DNA of 64,000 nt from NCBI GenBank assembly GCA_002327925.1, contig DCVA01000003.1, positions 1 to 64,000 on the forward strand. Reading direction: 5' to 3'. The DNA is from Anaerolineales bacterium UBA2200 (GTDB taxonomy: Bacteria > Chloroflexota > Anaerolineae > UBA2200). The translations under genes and the position numbers were made by a program. The notes under the pieces are model-generated. The model was not told the DNA's origin. It searched no databases and saw only the letters and a program-made list of their open reading frames with translations. The first letter of the stretch is position 1. Every line of letters begins with the position of its first letter. Below are positions 1 to 11,854 of this stretch, one piece after another.

Positions 1-38
1 CCAGTTTTCAACTTTAGATGACAAATCCCCCGAAAGAT

Positions 39-67
39 TTGACAAAGCCCGGCATTGCGGCTATACT
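39..67 (+). promoter_or_regulatory. Sigma70-type promoter for tRNA-Glu
   Basis: A consensus -35 box TTGACA (39-44) and a -10 box TATACT (62-67) lie 17 bp apart, so transcription should start around 74, just before the tRNA at 82. No separate promoter is visible between the tRNA and the riboswitch, so this promoter may also drive the leader and the ATPase gene. Confidence 0.8.
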
Positions 68-81
68 GGCTTATTGTTCGT

Positions 82-155
82 GGCGCATTCGTCTAGCGGC
101 CCAGGACACCTCCCTCTCAAGGAGGAGACCGGGGGTTCGAATCCCCCATGCGCTA
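82..155 (+). tRNA. tRNA-Glu (anticodon CTC)
   Basis: A full cloverleaf can be folded by eye. The seven-pair acceptor stem GGCGCAT/ATGCGCT has one G-U pair, the anticodon stem is CCTCC/GGAGG around the loop CTCTCAA, and the T arm is GGGGG/CCCCC around TTCGAAT. Anticodon CTC reads GAG (Glu). The 3' CCA is not encoded. Confidence 0.93.
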
Positions 156-185
156 CCTGTTCGACCGTCGGTGCTCCGCCTCCTC

Positions 186-345
186 AGGCGGGGTACGAAG
201 GGGAGTAGCTCGACGGTGTGGCCGTCAACACGGCGTTTTTCGCCCGGCCCACACGGCGGATGGGCAGCGCGCTTCGGGCGCAGCCTCCGCTAGCCAGACC
301 TTCGGTATTCGCGTCACTTGGGCGGATGGCCGGAGGTCTTTTTCT
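186..345 (+). promoter_or_regulatory. yybP-ykoY-type manganese riboswitch with terminator platform
   Basis: The leader between the tRNA and the P-type ATPase carries the hallmark yybP-ykoY block AAGGGGAGTAGC (198-209). A short P2 hairpin GACGG/CCGTC (212-226) follows, then the second conserved block around GTCAACAC (224-231). An intrinsic terminator sits 3' of these blocks. In known members the two conserved loops dock and bind Mn2+, which favours expression of Mn2+ efflux proteins. A cation P-type ATPase downstream matches known targets. Outer boundaries are approximate because the P1 pairing was not resolved by hand. Confidence 0.75.
296..345 (+). terminator. Riboswitch expression-platform terminator
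   Basis: The stem AGACCTTCGG pairs with CCGGAGGTCT (one G-U pair) and runs directly into TTTTTCTG. It lies 44 nt before the ATPase start, after the conserved aptamer blocks, as expected for a transcription-attenuation platform. Confidence 0.72.
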
Positions 346-388
346 GTGCTCTGGATTCGTCGAGCTCGAAATCAGGAGGAAGAGGCAA

Positions 389-3247
<2,859 letters not shown>

Positions 3248-3256
3248 TCGCCACCC

Positions 3257-3306
3257 AACGTCCGGGCTCGATGCCGACACTGCATCGAGCCCGGACGTTT
3301 TCTTTT
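3257..3306 (+). terminator. Intrinsic terminator after the P-type ATPase
   Basis: A perfect 17-bp stem starting AACGTCCGGG with a 9-nt loop runs into TTTTCTTTTG. It separates the ATPase from the following sugar operon. Confidence 0.92.
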
Positions 3307-3327
3307 GTCCCGGGCCGCACTGACCAG

Positions 3328-3356
3328 TTGACAGGCCGTGACTTTGGTGCTACAAT
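3328..3356 (+). promoter_or_regulatory. Promoter of the sugar-uptake operon
   Basis: TTGACA (3328-3333) and TACAAT (3351-3356) are separated by exactly 17 bp, 56 nt before the dehydrogenase start. No clear operator palindrome was seen around it. Confidence 0.82.
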
Positions 3357-3411
3357 TGTGTCGGACATTTGTGCATGGATCGATTCCGCCGCCTCAGTGA
3401 GGAGGGCGCGC

Positions 3412-4434
3412 ATGAGAGCCGTGAAAGTTGGCACCCCGGGGCAGGCTGTCTGGGTGGACCAGGCAGCTCCAAGCCTGCAGCCAGGCGACCTGTTGCTGTC
3501 TCCGCTCGCCTGCGGCATCTGTAGCTCGGACATCAAGTCGGTTCGACGCGGACACCAAGGGCCCAATCCGTGGGCTCTCGGCCACGAGCTCGTGGCCCGT
3601 GTGGTTCAGAGTGATAACCCCGATCATCCGGCTGGCCAGCGTGTTGTTGTTGCTCCCTACCTGCCCTGCGGCGAGTGTCACTTCTGCCTGCGTGGACAAC
3701 CGACCCTGTGTGAGCGCCTTTTCGACAATACCCCGGACCCGGGTGGGCTGGCGGAACTGGTCCGCGTGCCCGCAGCGCTGGCAAGGCGTGGGCTCCTCCC
3801 TGCGCCGGACAATCTCAGCTCGGACGTGGCGGCGCTTGCCGAGCCTCTGGCCTGCTGTGTGCACGCGGCAGAAGCGTGTGGCATTCAGGCCGGCGACACG
3901 GTGCTGGTGGTCGGAGATGGCCCGATGGGCCTCCTGAATGCCGCCGTGGCCCGCACCTGCGGGGCTGCACAGGTTATCGTATCGGGAATGACGCCCGCCC
4001 GCCTCACCCTGGCCAGCCAGACCTATGCGGACAGAGTCATCGACGTCCGACAGGAGAATCTGGCCCAGGAGGTCAAGGGGGTCACAGAGGGACGCGGGGC
4101 CGACGCAGTGATAGTGGCCGTTTCCAGCGCCAGTGCCGCTGAGAGCGGCCTCAGCGCTTTGCGCCGCGGGGGTGCCTTCAACATGTTCGCCGGTACTTCC
4201 GAAGGCACAGGCATGTCCCTCGATTTGAAAAAACTGCACTATGACGAGTGGCGCCTCACCGGCTCCTTCGGGGCGGCTCCCACACACCTTCAGAAAGCTA
4301 TCGACCTTCTCAGCGCCGGTAGCGTCGATGTTGCCCCCCTCATCACCGGTCGCTTTCCCTTTGAGCGATCACTTGACGCGGTCGACCACATGATGGGCCT
4401 GATCGGTATGAAGGCCGTCGTGCTGTTTGAGTGA
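3412..4434 (+). CDS. Zinc-dependent medium-chain dehydrogenase (sorbitol/threonine dehydrogenase-like)
   Basis: A 340-aa NAD(P)-dependent alcohol/polyol dehydrogenase. Catalytic zinc ligands are visible as C34 (in CGICSSD) and H58 with the adjacent Glu (GHE). The structural zinc lobe has four cysteines in a CGECHFC...C pattern near residue 85-96. A Rossmann motif VGDGPMGLL follows near residue 165. The start is set at 3412 because GAGGAGGG precedes it and it lies downstream of the promoter; the open frame extends further upstream through the ATPase terminator. It is the first gene of a carbohydrate operon, so it probably oxidises the imported sugar or polyol; the substrate is unknown. Confidence 0.88.
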   Translation: MRAVKVGTPGQAVWVDQAAPSLQPGDLLLSPLACGICSSDIKSVRRGHQGPNPWALGHELVARVVQSDNPDHPAGQRVVVAPYLPCGECHFCLRGQPTLCERLFDNTPDPGGLAELVRVPAALARRGLLPAPDNLSSDVAALAEPLACCVHAAEACGIQAGDTVLVVGDGPMGLLNAAVARTCGAAQVIVSGMTPARLTLASQTYADRVIDVRQENLAQEVKGVTEGRGADAVIVAVSSASAAESGLSALRRGGAFNMFAGTSEGTGMSLDLKKLHYDEWRLTGSFGAAPTHLQKAIDLLSAGSVDVAPLITGRFPFERSLDAVDHMMGLIGMKAVVLFE

Positions 4435-4437
4435 GTC

Positions 4438-5445
4438 ATGCCAACACCTCTGGAGAAGGCCTATGGATGTCTCGCCGCACTTGCCCTGGGCGATGCCCTG
4501 GGCATGCCTACCGAGTTCCTGACTCCCGAGCGCATCGCAGCCGAGTACGGACCCTCCGTGGGCCTGTTGGCTCCGCTGTCGTGGCACCCTCACTTTTCAC
4601 TACCAACGGGCAGCGTGACCGATGACACAGAGCAGGCCATGGCGCTGGCTGGCGTCTACCTGCGTCACGGTACGATGACAGCGGAGCGGGCAGCCGACGC
4701 CCTGCTGGCCTGGGCCGACAGTAAGGGGGACCTTATCGACCTCTACTCCGGCCCGGCAACTCGCCGTGCGCTGCAGGCGCTGCGTGGGGGTGCAGATCCG
4801 CGCGACAGCGGCAAGGCCGGAACTACCAACGGTGCTGCGATGCGCGTCGCCGCGATTGGCATTGTGCATGCCGGTGACGAGCAAGCGGCGCTGCACGATA
4901 CGGTAGAAGCTTCGCTGCCCACCCACGGCACAACCCTGGCCATATCTGCCGCGGCGGCTGTCTCTTTTGCGGTGGCTGAGGCCATGACGAAAGGGGCGAC
5001 GGTGGACTCAATCCTGCTGGCCGCACAAAGAGGGGCGGTGGAAGGGCGCGGCTTCGGCTCCTGGGTGTGGACGCCGCTCCTGGAGCACCGTGTCGCCCTG
5101 GCCGTACAGCTCGTGCGCGACGCGCCAGACGAAACATCGGCGCTGCAGGGCCTCTATCGCACGATAGGTGTCGATATGGCAGTCACAGAAAGCATCCCAA
5201 CGGCATTCGCGCTGGTCGCCCTCTACGGCGGTCAGCCTATGCCCGCCGTTCTCTCCGCCTCGCGTCTGGGCGGGGACTGCGACACCATCGGCGCCATCGC
5301 CGGGGCAGTGTGCGGCGCCCTGACCGGTATTCAGGCCCTGGACCGGGAGTTGCTCGATAGGGTGACCCGCGTCAATGGACTGGATCTGGAGGACACAGCG
5401 CGAGGCCTGTTGGCCGCCTCGCGCGCGATGGAGCACAGGCAGTGA
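4438..5445 (+). CDS. ADP-ribosylglycohydrolase-family protein
   Basis: A 335-aa all-helical enzyme of the DraG/ADPRH family, which hydrolyses ADP-ribose linkages at a two-metal Mg2+ site. The metal motifs are present: TDDTE (61-65) near the N terminus and GGDCDT (278-283) near the C terminus. It begins three bases after the dehydrogenase stop. Its stop overlaps the GTG start of the next gene, so the genes look translationally coupled. In a sugar operon it may act on an N- or O-glycosidic ribose-type substrate rather than modified protein; this is inference. Confidence 0.88.
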   Translation: MPTPLEKAYGCLAALALGDALGMPTEFLTPERIAAEYGPSVGLLAPLSWHPHFSLPTGSVTDDTEQAMALAGVYLRHGTMTAERAADALLAWADSKGDLIDLYSGPATRRALQALRGGADPRDSGKAGTTNGAAMRVAAIGIVHAGDEQAALHDTVEASLPTHGTTLAISAAAAVSFAVAEAMTKGATVDSILLAAQRGAVEGRGFGSWVWTPLLEHRVALAVQLVRDAPDETSALQGLYRTIGVDMAVTESIPTAFALVALYGGQPMPAVLSASRLGGDCDTIGAIAGAVCGALTGIQALDRELLDRVTRVNGLDLEDTARGLLAASRAMEHRQ

Positions 5446-6320
5446 CAGGCCCTCCCCTGCTCCTGCACCGAGCAGAAAACGGCGTGCTGAAACCGCGTGT
5501 GAGCTTTAGCATGCACCCGCGCTGGGCTCACGGCGATGGCTTGCGGCCGTTTCTGGATCCTTTGCACCAGGCCGGACTCAGGGCCCTCGAGTTCGAGCTG
5601 GACGCCAATGACGGCATGTGGCCTCTGTTCGAGCCTCTGCTGCAGGACAGCAAGAGTCTGGGCTACGAGCTGTGCTTTCACGCCCCTTACCGCCCTCCCC
5701 ACAGCATTGCCGGCTTTTCCGGCCGGGCGCGGGGCAGAATACAGAGCGAGCAGTCGCCCATGTTCGAGCTGGCCGCCCGCTATGGGCCGGCCCACCTCGT
5801 GGTTCATGGTGCCAGGTCCGAGGCGGGTCCCAAGCGCCGATTGCTCGAGGACACGGTCAGCTTCCTGGAATGGGTGCTTTCCGCCTATCCCAACTTGAGC
5901 CTGGGCATCGAGAACTCGTGCCCTCAGGCCGGTGTGCACAAGATTGGAGAGGAGAACTCTGACCTGACGCGAGTGCTCGAACAGCTGGTGCATCCCAGAC
6001 TGGGCATCTGCTGGGACATCGGGCACCAGGTCAAGGCAGGACGACTGGAGCTGCCACCCATGGGGTGGTTGGGTCAGGTCAGGCACGTTCACATCCACGA
6101 CCTGGACACGACCGGCCAGGATCACGTGCCGTTTCTCTTTGGCCGCGTCGATCCAGAGTACTGGCTGCCGCCACTGGCGCGGGCACGGTTCGGCGGCATT
6201 GTCACGGTAGAGCTGAACGGCCAGCGCTGCTCGTTTCTCTGGCCGGACAGAATCGTTCCGGCCCTGATAGCCAGCGTCGAGCTGGTCGCACACGCGCTCA
6301 AGGGAGACGATCGGACGTAG
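5442..6320 (+). CDS. Sugar phosphate isomerase/epimerase-like TIM barrel
   Basis: A 292-aa protein of the xylose-isomerase-like TIM-barrel superfamily. Barrel landmarks are HAPYRPP near residue 79, HLVVHGAR near 117, a GIENS strand near 155, CWDIGHQ near 190 and HVHIHDLD near 212. Together these give the His/Glu/Asp metal ligands typical of the family. The GTG start at 5442 overlaps the preceding stop; an ATG at 5511 is an alternative. Position in the ABC-sugar operon suggests it isomerises or epimerises the imported sugar. Confidence 0.8.
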   Translation: MTGPPLLLHRAENGVLKPRVSFSMHPRWAHGDGLRPFLDPLHQAGLRALEFELDANDGMWPLFEPLLQDSKSLGYELCFHAPYRPPHSIAGFSGRARGRIQSEQSPMFELAARYGPAHLVVHGARSEAGPKRRLLEDTVSFLEWVLSAYPNLSLGIENSCPQAGVHKIGEENSDLTRVLEQLVHPRLGICWDIGHQVKAGRLELPPMGWLGQVRHVHIHDLDTTGQDHVPFLFGRVDPEYWLPPLARARFGGIVTVELNGQRCSFLWPDRIVPALIASVELVAHALKGDDRT

Positions 6321-6353
6321 CCCTGGAGTCGAGAGCGGAACGGGAGAGGCGTG

Positions 6354-7298
6354 ATGACCAATGGCGTGATCGTGGAACAGAACCCGGGAGTTCACAGAAG
6401 CAGCTGGTGGCGCAGGTGGGGCGAGGAGACAGTCGTTGCTTACCTCTTCCTTGCCCCGAGCATGATCATCCTCCTGGCCTTTGCCTTCTTTCCAGTGGTC
6501 TTCTCCATCGCGGCCAGCTTCACGCGCTGGAATCTGCCTTACCGTCCTGTCTGGACCGGCCTGACCAACTACCTGTACCTGTTCACAAACGAGGTCGGAT
6601 GGCCCGCATTTCGGCAGGCCATCACCAATACCGTCTATTTCACCCTCGGCTCCGTTCCTCTGAACATGGCCATTTCGCTTCTCCTAGCACTCCTGCTAAA
6701 CCAGAAGCTGAAGGGCGTGGGGCTGTTCCGCACAGCCTATTTCCTGCCGACGATCACCTCCACGGTGGCCATGTCGGTGGTCTGGATGTGGCTCTACCAT
6801 CCCTCAAACTATGGGCTGTTCAACTCCGTTCTGCTAAAGATAGGGCTGCCGACCGAGCGTTGGCTTCGCGACCCCCTGCTGGCCATGCCCTCGCTCATTC
6901 TGATGGGCATCTGGCACGGCATGGGCTACAACATCATCATCTTTCTGGCGGGCCTGCAGAACGTACCCGTTCAGCTCTATGAGGCGGCACGAATCGACGG
7001 CGCCGGCACATGGGCCCAGTTCCGCAAGATCACCTGGCCGCTGATCAGCCCCACAACCTTTTATGTTCTGGTCATCGGGGTGATCAACGCAATGCAGGCC
7101 TTTGCCCAGATGCACGTCATGACCCAGGGGGGACCGCTGGGCAGAACGACCACCATCGTGTACATGCTGTACCACGAGGCCTTTGAGAGCTTTGCCATGG
7201 GCCGGGCGTCGGCCCTGGCGTGTTTCCTCTTCGTGATCCTGCTGGTACTGACACTGATCCAGTTCCGCCTTGCCGGATCGCAGGTGCACTATGAATAA
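6354..7298 (+). CDS. ABC sugar transporter permease (MalF/UgpA-like)
   Basis: A 314-aa inner-membrane permease with about six hydrophobic segments. The first begins near residue 28, and a binding-protein-dependent transport domain follows. The EAA loop EAARIDGAG (from residue 210), which contacts the ATPase subunit, is intact. GTG-ATG occurs at 6351/6354 after a GGGAG-type ribosome site; ATG is preferred. The next permease overlaps its 3' end. No ATPase gene is in the operon, so a shared MsmK/MalK-type ATPase elsewhere is expected. Confidence 0.92.
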   Translation: MTNGVIVEQNPGVHRSSWWRRWGEETVVAYLFLAPSMIILLAFAFFPVVFSIAASFTRWNLPYRPVWTGLTNYLYLFTNEVGWPAFRQAITNTVYFTLGSVPLNMAISLLLALLLNQKLKGVGLFRTAYFLPTITSTVAMSVVWMWLYHPSNYGLFNSVLLKIGLPTERWLRDPLLAMPSLILMGIWHGMGYNIIIFLAGLQNVPVQLYEAARIDGAGTWAQFRKITWPLISPTTFYVLVIGVINAMQAFAQMHVMTQGGPLGRTTTIVYMLYHEAFESFAMGRASALACFLFVILLVLTLIQFRLAGSQVHYE

Positions 7299-8220
7299 TC
7301 ACCCGCCCGGACGGACCCCCGCGGGGGAGGGCGATGCCAAAATGACCACGAAGCCGACCACCGGATCCGTGCCCTTGTGGCAGTCGCAGCGCGTACGCAA
7401 GGGCTTGGTCGCCGTGCTGTGGTACGCCTTGCTTTCTGTGACCGCCCTGGCAGTGATGCTGCCGTTCATCTGGATGATTTCCACTTCCCTGAAAGGTCCC
7501 AAGGAGGTCTTTACCTACCCGCCCAGCTGGATCCCAAGCGCATGGCGCTGGCAGAACTATATCGATGCCTGGGAGGGAGCGAAATTCGGACGCTACTTTC
7601 TAAACAGTGTCTTTGTGGCTCTGGCGGTAACACTGGGACAGGTAATCACCTGCTCGATGGCGGCCTATGCCTTTGCCCGCATGAACTTTAGGGGCAAGAA
7701 CCTCGTATTTGCCCTCTACCTCAGCACGACCATGATTTCGACCCAGGTTACCCTGGTACCCTCCTATCTGGTGATGAAGTGGCTTGGATGGATGGACAGC
7801 TACAAGGCACTGATCGTGCCTTTCCTCACTAGCCCCTTCGCCATCTTTATGATGCGGCAGGCCTTTATGACCATGCCGCGAGAACTGGAGGAAGCGGCGC
7901 GGCTTGACGGGTGCGGGCGGGTCCGCTTTCTGGTCCAGATCCTGCTGCCGCTCAGCAAGCCGGTCATCGCCTCCCAGGCGCTATTCGCCTTCATGGGCAA
8001 CTGGAACAGTTACCTGTGGCCCCTGATCATCACCACCAGGCAGGATCTGCGCACTTTGCAGATCGGGCTGCGCTATTTCGTCAGCCAGGAAGGAGGCACA
8101 CAGTGGGGTCTCTTCATGGCGGCCGCTGTGCTCGTTTCGCTGCCGGTGATTGTTATCTACTTTGTGGTGCAAAAGTCATTCGTGGAAGGCATCGCCACAA
8201 CCGGTCTCAAGGGAACCTAG
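7291..8220 (+). CDS. ABC sugar transporter permease (MalG/UgpE-like)
   Basis: A 309-aa second permease subunit with a hydrophobic N-terminal segment, the inner-membrane component domain and the EAA motif EEAARLDGCG from residue 201. Its ATG overlaps the last codons of the MalF-like gene, suggesting coupling. A second in-frame ATG at 7342, about 10 nt after GGGGGAGGG, could be the true start, which would remove a 17-residue polar leader. Confidence 0.92.
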   Translation: MNNHPPGRTPAGEGDAKMTTKPTTGSVPLWQSQRVRKGLVAVLWYALLSVTALAVMLPFIWMISTSLKGPKEVFTYPPSWIPSAWRWQNYIDAWEGAKFGRYFLNSVFVALAVTLGQVITCSMAAYAFARMNFRGKNLVFALYLSTTMISTQVTLVPSYLVMKWLGWMDSYKALIVPFLTSPFAIFMMRQAFMTMPRELEEAARLDGCGRVRFLVQILLPLSKPVIASQALFAFMGNWNSYLWPLIITTRQDLRTLQIGLRYFVSQEGGTQWGLFMAAAVLVSLPVIVIYFVVQKSFVEGIATTGLKGT

Positions 8221-8327
8221 TGAGCCGGCGCGGGGCATCCTGAGCCCCTGCCCCCAATACAACCTGCCAGAGGCTTGACCGCGTCGGAGACTGGCTGGTC
8301 ATACTTCCAAAGAAGAAGGAGGACGAG

Positions 8328-9746
8328 ATGCGAGTGAGTAGGACACACGGATTCCGCCAGACCTCTGGCGCGGTGATCGTGGTCTGGGTTGTCGTGGCAC
8401 TGCTTGCGGCGGCCTGCGGCGGGCCGGCGGAGCCCACGCCAACCACCGCCCCACCTGCACAGGTCCAGCCAACCGTCGCAGCTTCCACCCAGGCCCAGCC
8501 CACGCAGGCGCCGACTGGGGTGCCTGCGGCGACCAGTGCTCCCGCCGTCAAGCCGGACCATGTAACGCTGGACTTCTGGTACTCGCTGGGCGGGAACAGC
8601 GGCCAGGTGGTGGAGGAGCTCGTCAAGCTGTTCAACGAGAGCCAATCCTACATCACCGTCGTGCCCACCTACCAGGGCGGTTATGCAGAGATCATGGCCA
8701 AGACCTGGAATGCCATCTTTGCCGAGCAAACGCTGCCACAGGTAGCACAGCTCGGAGGCGCCCCTCTGGTCGGCGCTACTGGAGCGTGCGTGCCCATCAC
8801 CGACTTTACCGATGGGCCCAACGGTATCGACCGCAGCAAGATCTATGATGCCTTCTGGGACTATAACAAGGCGGAGGGAACCATCTGGTGCATGCCCTTC
8901 AACAACAGCATGCCCGTGTTGTATTACAACAAGGACCTCTTTGCCAAGGCGGGGCTGCCAACCGAGCAGGGGCCAGAGACCTGGGACGACGTCATCTCCT
9001 ACGGCCAGGAATTGACCAGAGGCGACCAGTGGGGTTTCAACACGCACGACGACACGCACTGGTATCTGAGCACCATGATCCTGGAGAACGGGGGGCAGAT
9101 CATCAACCAGGAGGAGACAGAGTGTCTGTACAACAGCCCCGAAGCCGTGGAGATGCTGCAGCTCTGGGGCGACATGGTGAACGACTACGAGATCATGCCT
9201 CCGGCGCAGCACAAGGAAGCGGGAACGGACTTTCTGGCGGGCGTTCTCGGCATGTTCTTCCGCTCCAGTTCCACTCTGCCCAGCCTGGTGCGTGACGCAC
9301 CGTTTGAGCTGGGTGTGGGGATGGTACCCGCTGTAGAGGGCAAGGACCGCGTCGCCCCCATCGGCGGCGGAAGCCTGGTGATCTTTAAGAACAGCAACCC
9401 TTACATCCTGGAGGCAGCCTGGGAGTTCGTCAAATTCATGACCAGTGAGGCCAGCTCCCTCTACCTGTCAACGCACACGGGCTACCTGCCCCTCTACAAG
9501 AGTTCGTTGGAGTGGCCCGAAATGCAGGCCTACCTGGAGCAGAACCCCCTCGTCCGCGCACCTCTGGAGCAGCTCCAGTACGCTTACGCCATTCCGGTCT
9601 TTCCGTCGCTGGGAACAAGCGACAGCGCACTGCGTCAGGCGGTCGAGGCCGTGGAACTGGGCGCCAGCGATCCGCAGGCCGCCCTCGACCAGGCCAAGAA
9701 GATAGTGGACCAGGACCTGATTACTCAGGCCCAGAACAAGCAGTAG
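8328..9746 (+). CDS. ABC sugar-binding lipoprotein (family 1 extracellular solute-binding protein)
   Basis: A 472-aa lipoprotein that captures the sugar outside the membrane for the two permeases just upstream. A signal segment ends in the lipobox LAAAC with C30 as the acylated residue. A Pro/Thr/Ala-rich linker runs to about residue 75, then the bacterial extracellular solute-binding fold starts at LDFWYSLGG. GAAGGAGG lies at normal spacing before the ATG. It resembles glycerol-3-phosphate/sugar binders such as UgpB; the ligand is unknown. Confidence 0.92.
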   Translation: MRVSRTHGFRQTSGAVIVVWVVVALLAAACGGPAEPTPTTAPPAQVQPTVAASTQAQPTQAPTGVPAATSAPAVKPDHVTLDFWYSLGGNSGQVVEELVKLFNESQSYITVVPTYQGGYAEIMAKTWNAIFAEQTLPQVAQLGGAPLVGATGACVPITDFTDGPNGIDRSKIYDAFWDYNKAEGTIWCMPFNNSMPVLYYNKDLFAKAGLPTEQGPETWDDVISYGQELTRGDQWGFNTHDDTHWYLSTMILENGGQIINQEETECLYNSPEAVEMLQLWGDMVNDYEIMPPAQHKEAGTDFLAGVLGMFFRSSSTLPSLVRDAPFELGVGMVPAVEGKDRVAPIGGGSLVIFKNSNPYILEAAWEFVKFMTSEASSLYLSTHTGYLPLYKSSLEWPEMQAYLEQNPLVRAPLEQLQYAYAIPVFPSLGTSDSALRQAVEAVELGASDPQAALDQAKKIVDQDLITQAQNKQ

Positions 9747-9773
9747 ACCAATCCAATCGAAGGAGAAGGAAGA

Positions 9774-11663
9774 ATGAAAGGGAGATTGCTCGTACTCTCG
9801 CTGGTTATCGTTCTATCGCTCATCGTGTCGTGTGCCCAACCCACGCCGACACCCACGCCGACGCCCGTGCCCACGGCGACGCCTCGGCCGACGAACACCC
9901 CCGTGCCGACTCCCACGCCGCTGCGCATCGAAAAGCCCACCGGCAACATCCTGTTCACCATTACCGGCGATATCACCCAGCCCAACGTGGACAATTCGGT
10001 GCAGGTCGACGAGGCCGGCCTCGCCCCTTACGTCAAGGAATACACGATCGACGACCCCTGGGCGGGAAAGGGCATGAAGTACAACGGCGTGCTGCTCTCG
10101 AAGCTCTGGGAGCTTGCCGGCGCCGGGACAACGGCCAACGGTGTGACCCTGACTGCAACCGACGGAATGCGCCTGCGCATACCCAAGGAAGACCTGATGC
10201 AGTGGCCGATCATTATTGTCACCCAGTTGGCCGGCAAGGCGCTGGTGGCGGAGCAGGGTGGCCCGGCGAAGCTGGCCTTCCCGGCGGAGGCGGCAGGAAC
10301 CTATACCCAGGACGTCTGGATGTGGTATGTCAAGACAATCGAGATCGGAGTGCTTCCCACGGCCCTTGCCGCTCCAGTTGGGAATCCGCTGTTCACCGTG
10401 ACCGGGACGCTTGACCTGCCCAATGTGGAAAAGACCTGCGTGATTGATAAGGCCAACATCGCCTCCTACATCAAGGAATACACCCTCGACGACCCGTGGG
10501 CAGGCAAGGGTATGAAGTACGGAGGCGTACTCCTTTCCGAGATCTGGAAGCTGTGCGGCGGCACGGAGCAGTCCACCGACGCGATCCTCACAGCCAAAGA
10601 CGGCTTTACTGTGTACGTCGCCAAGGCGGATCTCGACAAGTGGCCCATTCTGGTTGCCCTGCAACTGGGAGGGCGGGACCTGGTAGACGAGCAGGGTGGC
10701 CCTGCCAAGCTGGCCTTCCCGGCAGAGGCAGGAGGAACGTACACAGACGCTCAGTGGATGTGGTACATCCAGACCATTCAGCTCGGCAAGCGCCCCAAGC
10801 CTTTGGCCGCTCCCAAGGGGGATGTTCTGCTAACGGTCAACGGAATGGTGGACCTGGCCAATGTGGACGGGACCTGCCAGCTAGACGCAGCCAACATCAA
10901 GAAGTACCTGAAGGAATTCACCCTGGATGACCCCTGGGCAGGCAAAGGCCAGCAGTACAGTGGCATCCTGCTCTCCGAAATCTGGAAGCGCTGCGGTGCC
11001 AACTATCAGGCCACGACCGCGATCCTTGTGGCAGAGGACGGGTACCAGGTCAACATCAGCAAGGACGACCTGCAGAAATGGCCGATCCTGATCGCCACAC
11101 AACTGGCAGGCAAGGACCTGGTGAAAGAGCAGGGGGGGCCGGCCAAGCTGGTATTCCCTGCCGAGGCGGGCGAGAAGTATGACCAGGACCAGTGGATGTG
11201 GTACGTCAAGACGGTCACCTTCGCCAAGCCATCGAAGGCCCTGGCAGCTCCCACAGGCACGCCGCTGTTCACGGTCAAGGGCAAGGTAATGCAGCCCAAT
11301 TCGGGGAAAGATTGCGTCGTGGATGCCGCAAACATCTCCAAGTACATCAAGGAGTACACCATCGACGACCCGTGGGCCGGCGACGGTCAGAAGTACAACG
11401 GAATCCTGCTCTCAGACCTGTGGAAGCGTTGTGGCGCGGCAGAGGCGGCCACAGCGGCCATTCTCACTGCCAGCGATGGCATGAAGGTCACCGTAGCCAA
11501 GGAAGACCTCCTCAAATGGCCGATCGTCATCGTGACACAGCTCGAGGGAAAGGATCTCTCAGACAAGCAGGGCGGCCCGGCCAAGCTGGCCTTCCCTGCC
11601 GAGGCGGCCGAGAAGTATCCCAAAGAAAACTGGATGTGGTACATCAAGACCATCCAGTTCGAG
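9774..11663 (+). CDS. Lipoprotein with four tandem 146-residue molybdopterin-oxidoreductase-like repeats
   Basis: A 630-aa exported lipoprotein. The signal ends at C20, a Thr-Pro-rich linker covers 23-50, and four repeats start at residues 57, 203, 349 and 495 with an exact 146-residue period. Each repeat has a DDPWAG motif, a GVLLS/GILLS turn followed by IW or LW, a DG motif, a GGPAKL motif and ends WMWYVKT-like. The pattern resembles the sulfite-oxidase-type molybdopterin fold, but the catalytic Cys/Arg signature is not seen, so a ligand-binding or structural role is more likely. A Cys pair occurs in repeats 2-4 (222/261, 368/407, 514/553) and is absent from repeat 1. It is the last gene of the sugar operon. 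Confidence 0.75.
9942..11663 (+). repeat. Four in-frame coding repeats of 438 bp
   Basis: Repeat units begin at 9942, 10380, 10818 and 11256, each 438 nt apart with no insertion or deletion between units. They are diverged in sequence but collinear, which points to old internal duplications kept under length constraint. Confidence 0.9.
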
Positions 11664-11711
11664 TAGGTTACGGGTTAGGCTGACCGTGCCGGGCCTGAAT
11701 CTCTAGTCCGG

Positions 11712-11755
11712 AGAGTCCGGGGGCGATCGATCGCCCCCGGACTCTGTTCTTTCCC
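11712..11755 (+). terminator. Terminator of the sugar operon
   Basis: A 34-nt perfect palindrome (AGAGTCCGGGGGCGATC and its complement) at 11712-11745 is followed by a modest T-rich tail GTTCTTTCCC, 46 nt after the last operon gene. The perfect symmetry leaves almost no loop, so actual folding would open the centre. Confidence 0.72.
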
Positions 11756-11780
11756 TCGCCACGACAGAGGCCGGCGACGG

Positions 11781-11808
11781 TTGACAAGCGATTCCGCAAT
11801 GCTATAAT
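11781..11808 (+). promoter_or_regulatory. Promoter for the AlaX-type gene
   Basis: TTGACA (11781-11786) and TATAAT (11803-11808), both perfect consensus boxes, are 16 bp apart. A leader of about 40 nt precedes the ATG at 11855. Confidence 0.87.
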
Positions 11809-11854
11809 TCGTCCCGTTCGGTCCCAGTAGTCACTTTCGCCACACCAGGAAAGA

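Noticed and set aside
218..388. An earlier in-frame start for the P-type ATPase
   Set aside because: The added residues would be encoded by the riboswitch and its terminator; the ATG at 389 has a strong ribosome site.
9942..11663. The repeated 438-bp units as a mobile or satellite repeat
   Set aside because: The units are diverged, in frame and confined to one coding region, so they are protein-domain duplications, not a DNA repeat family.
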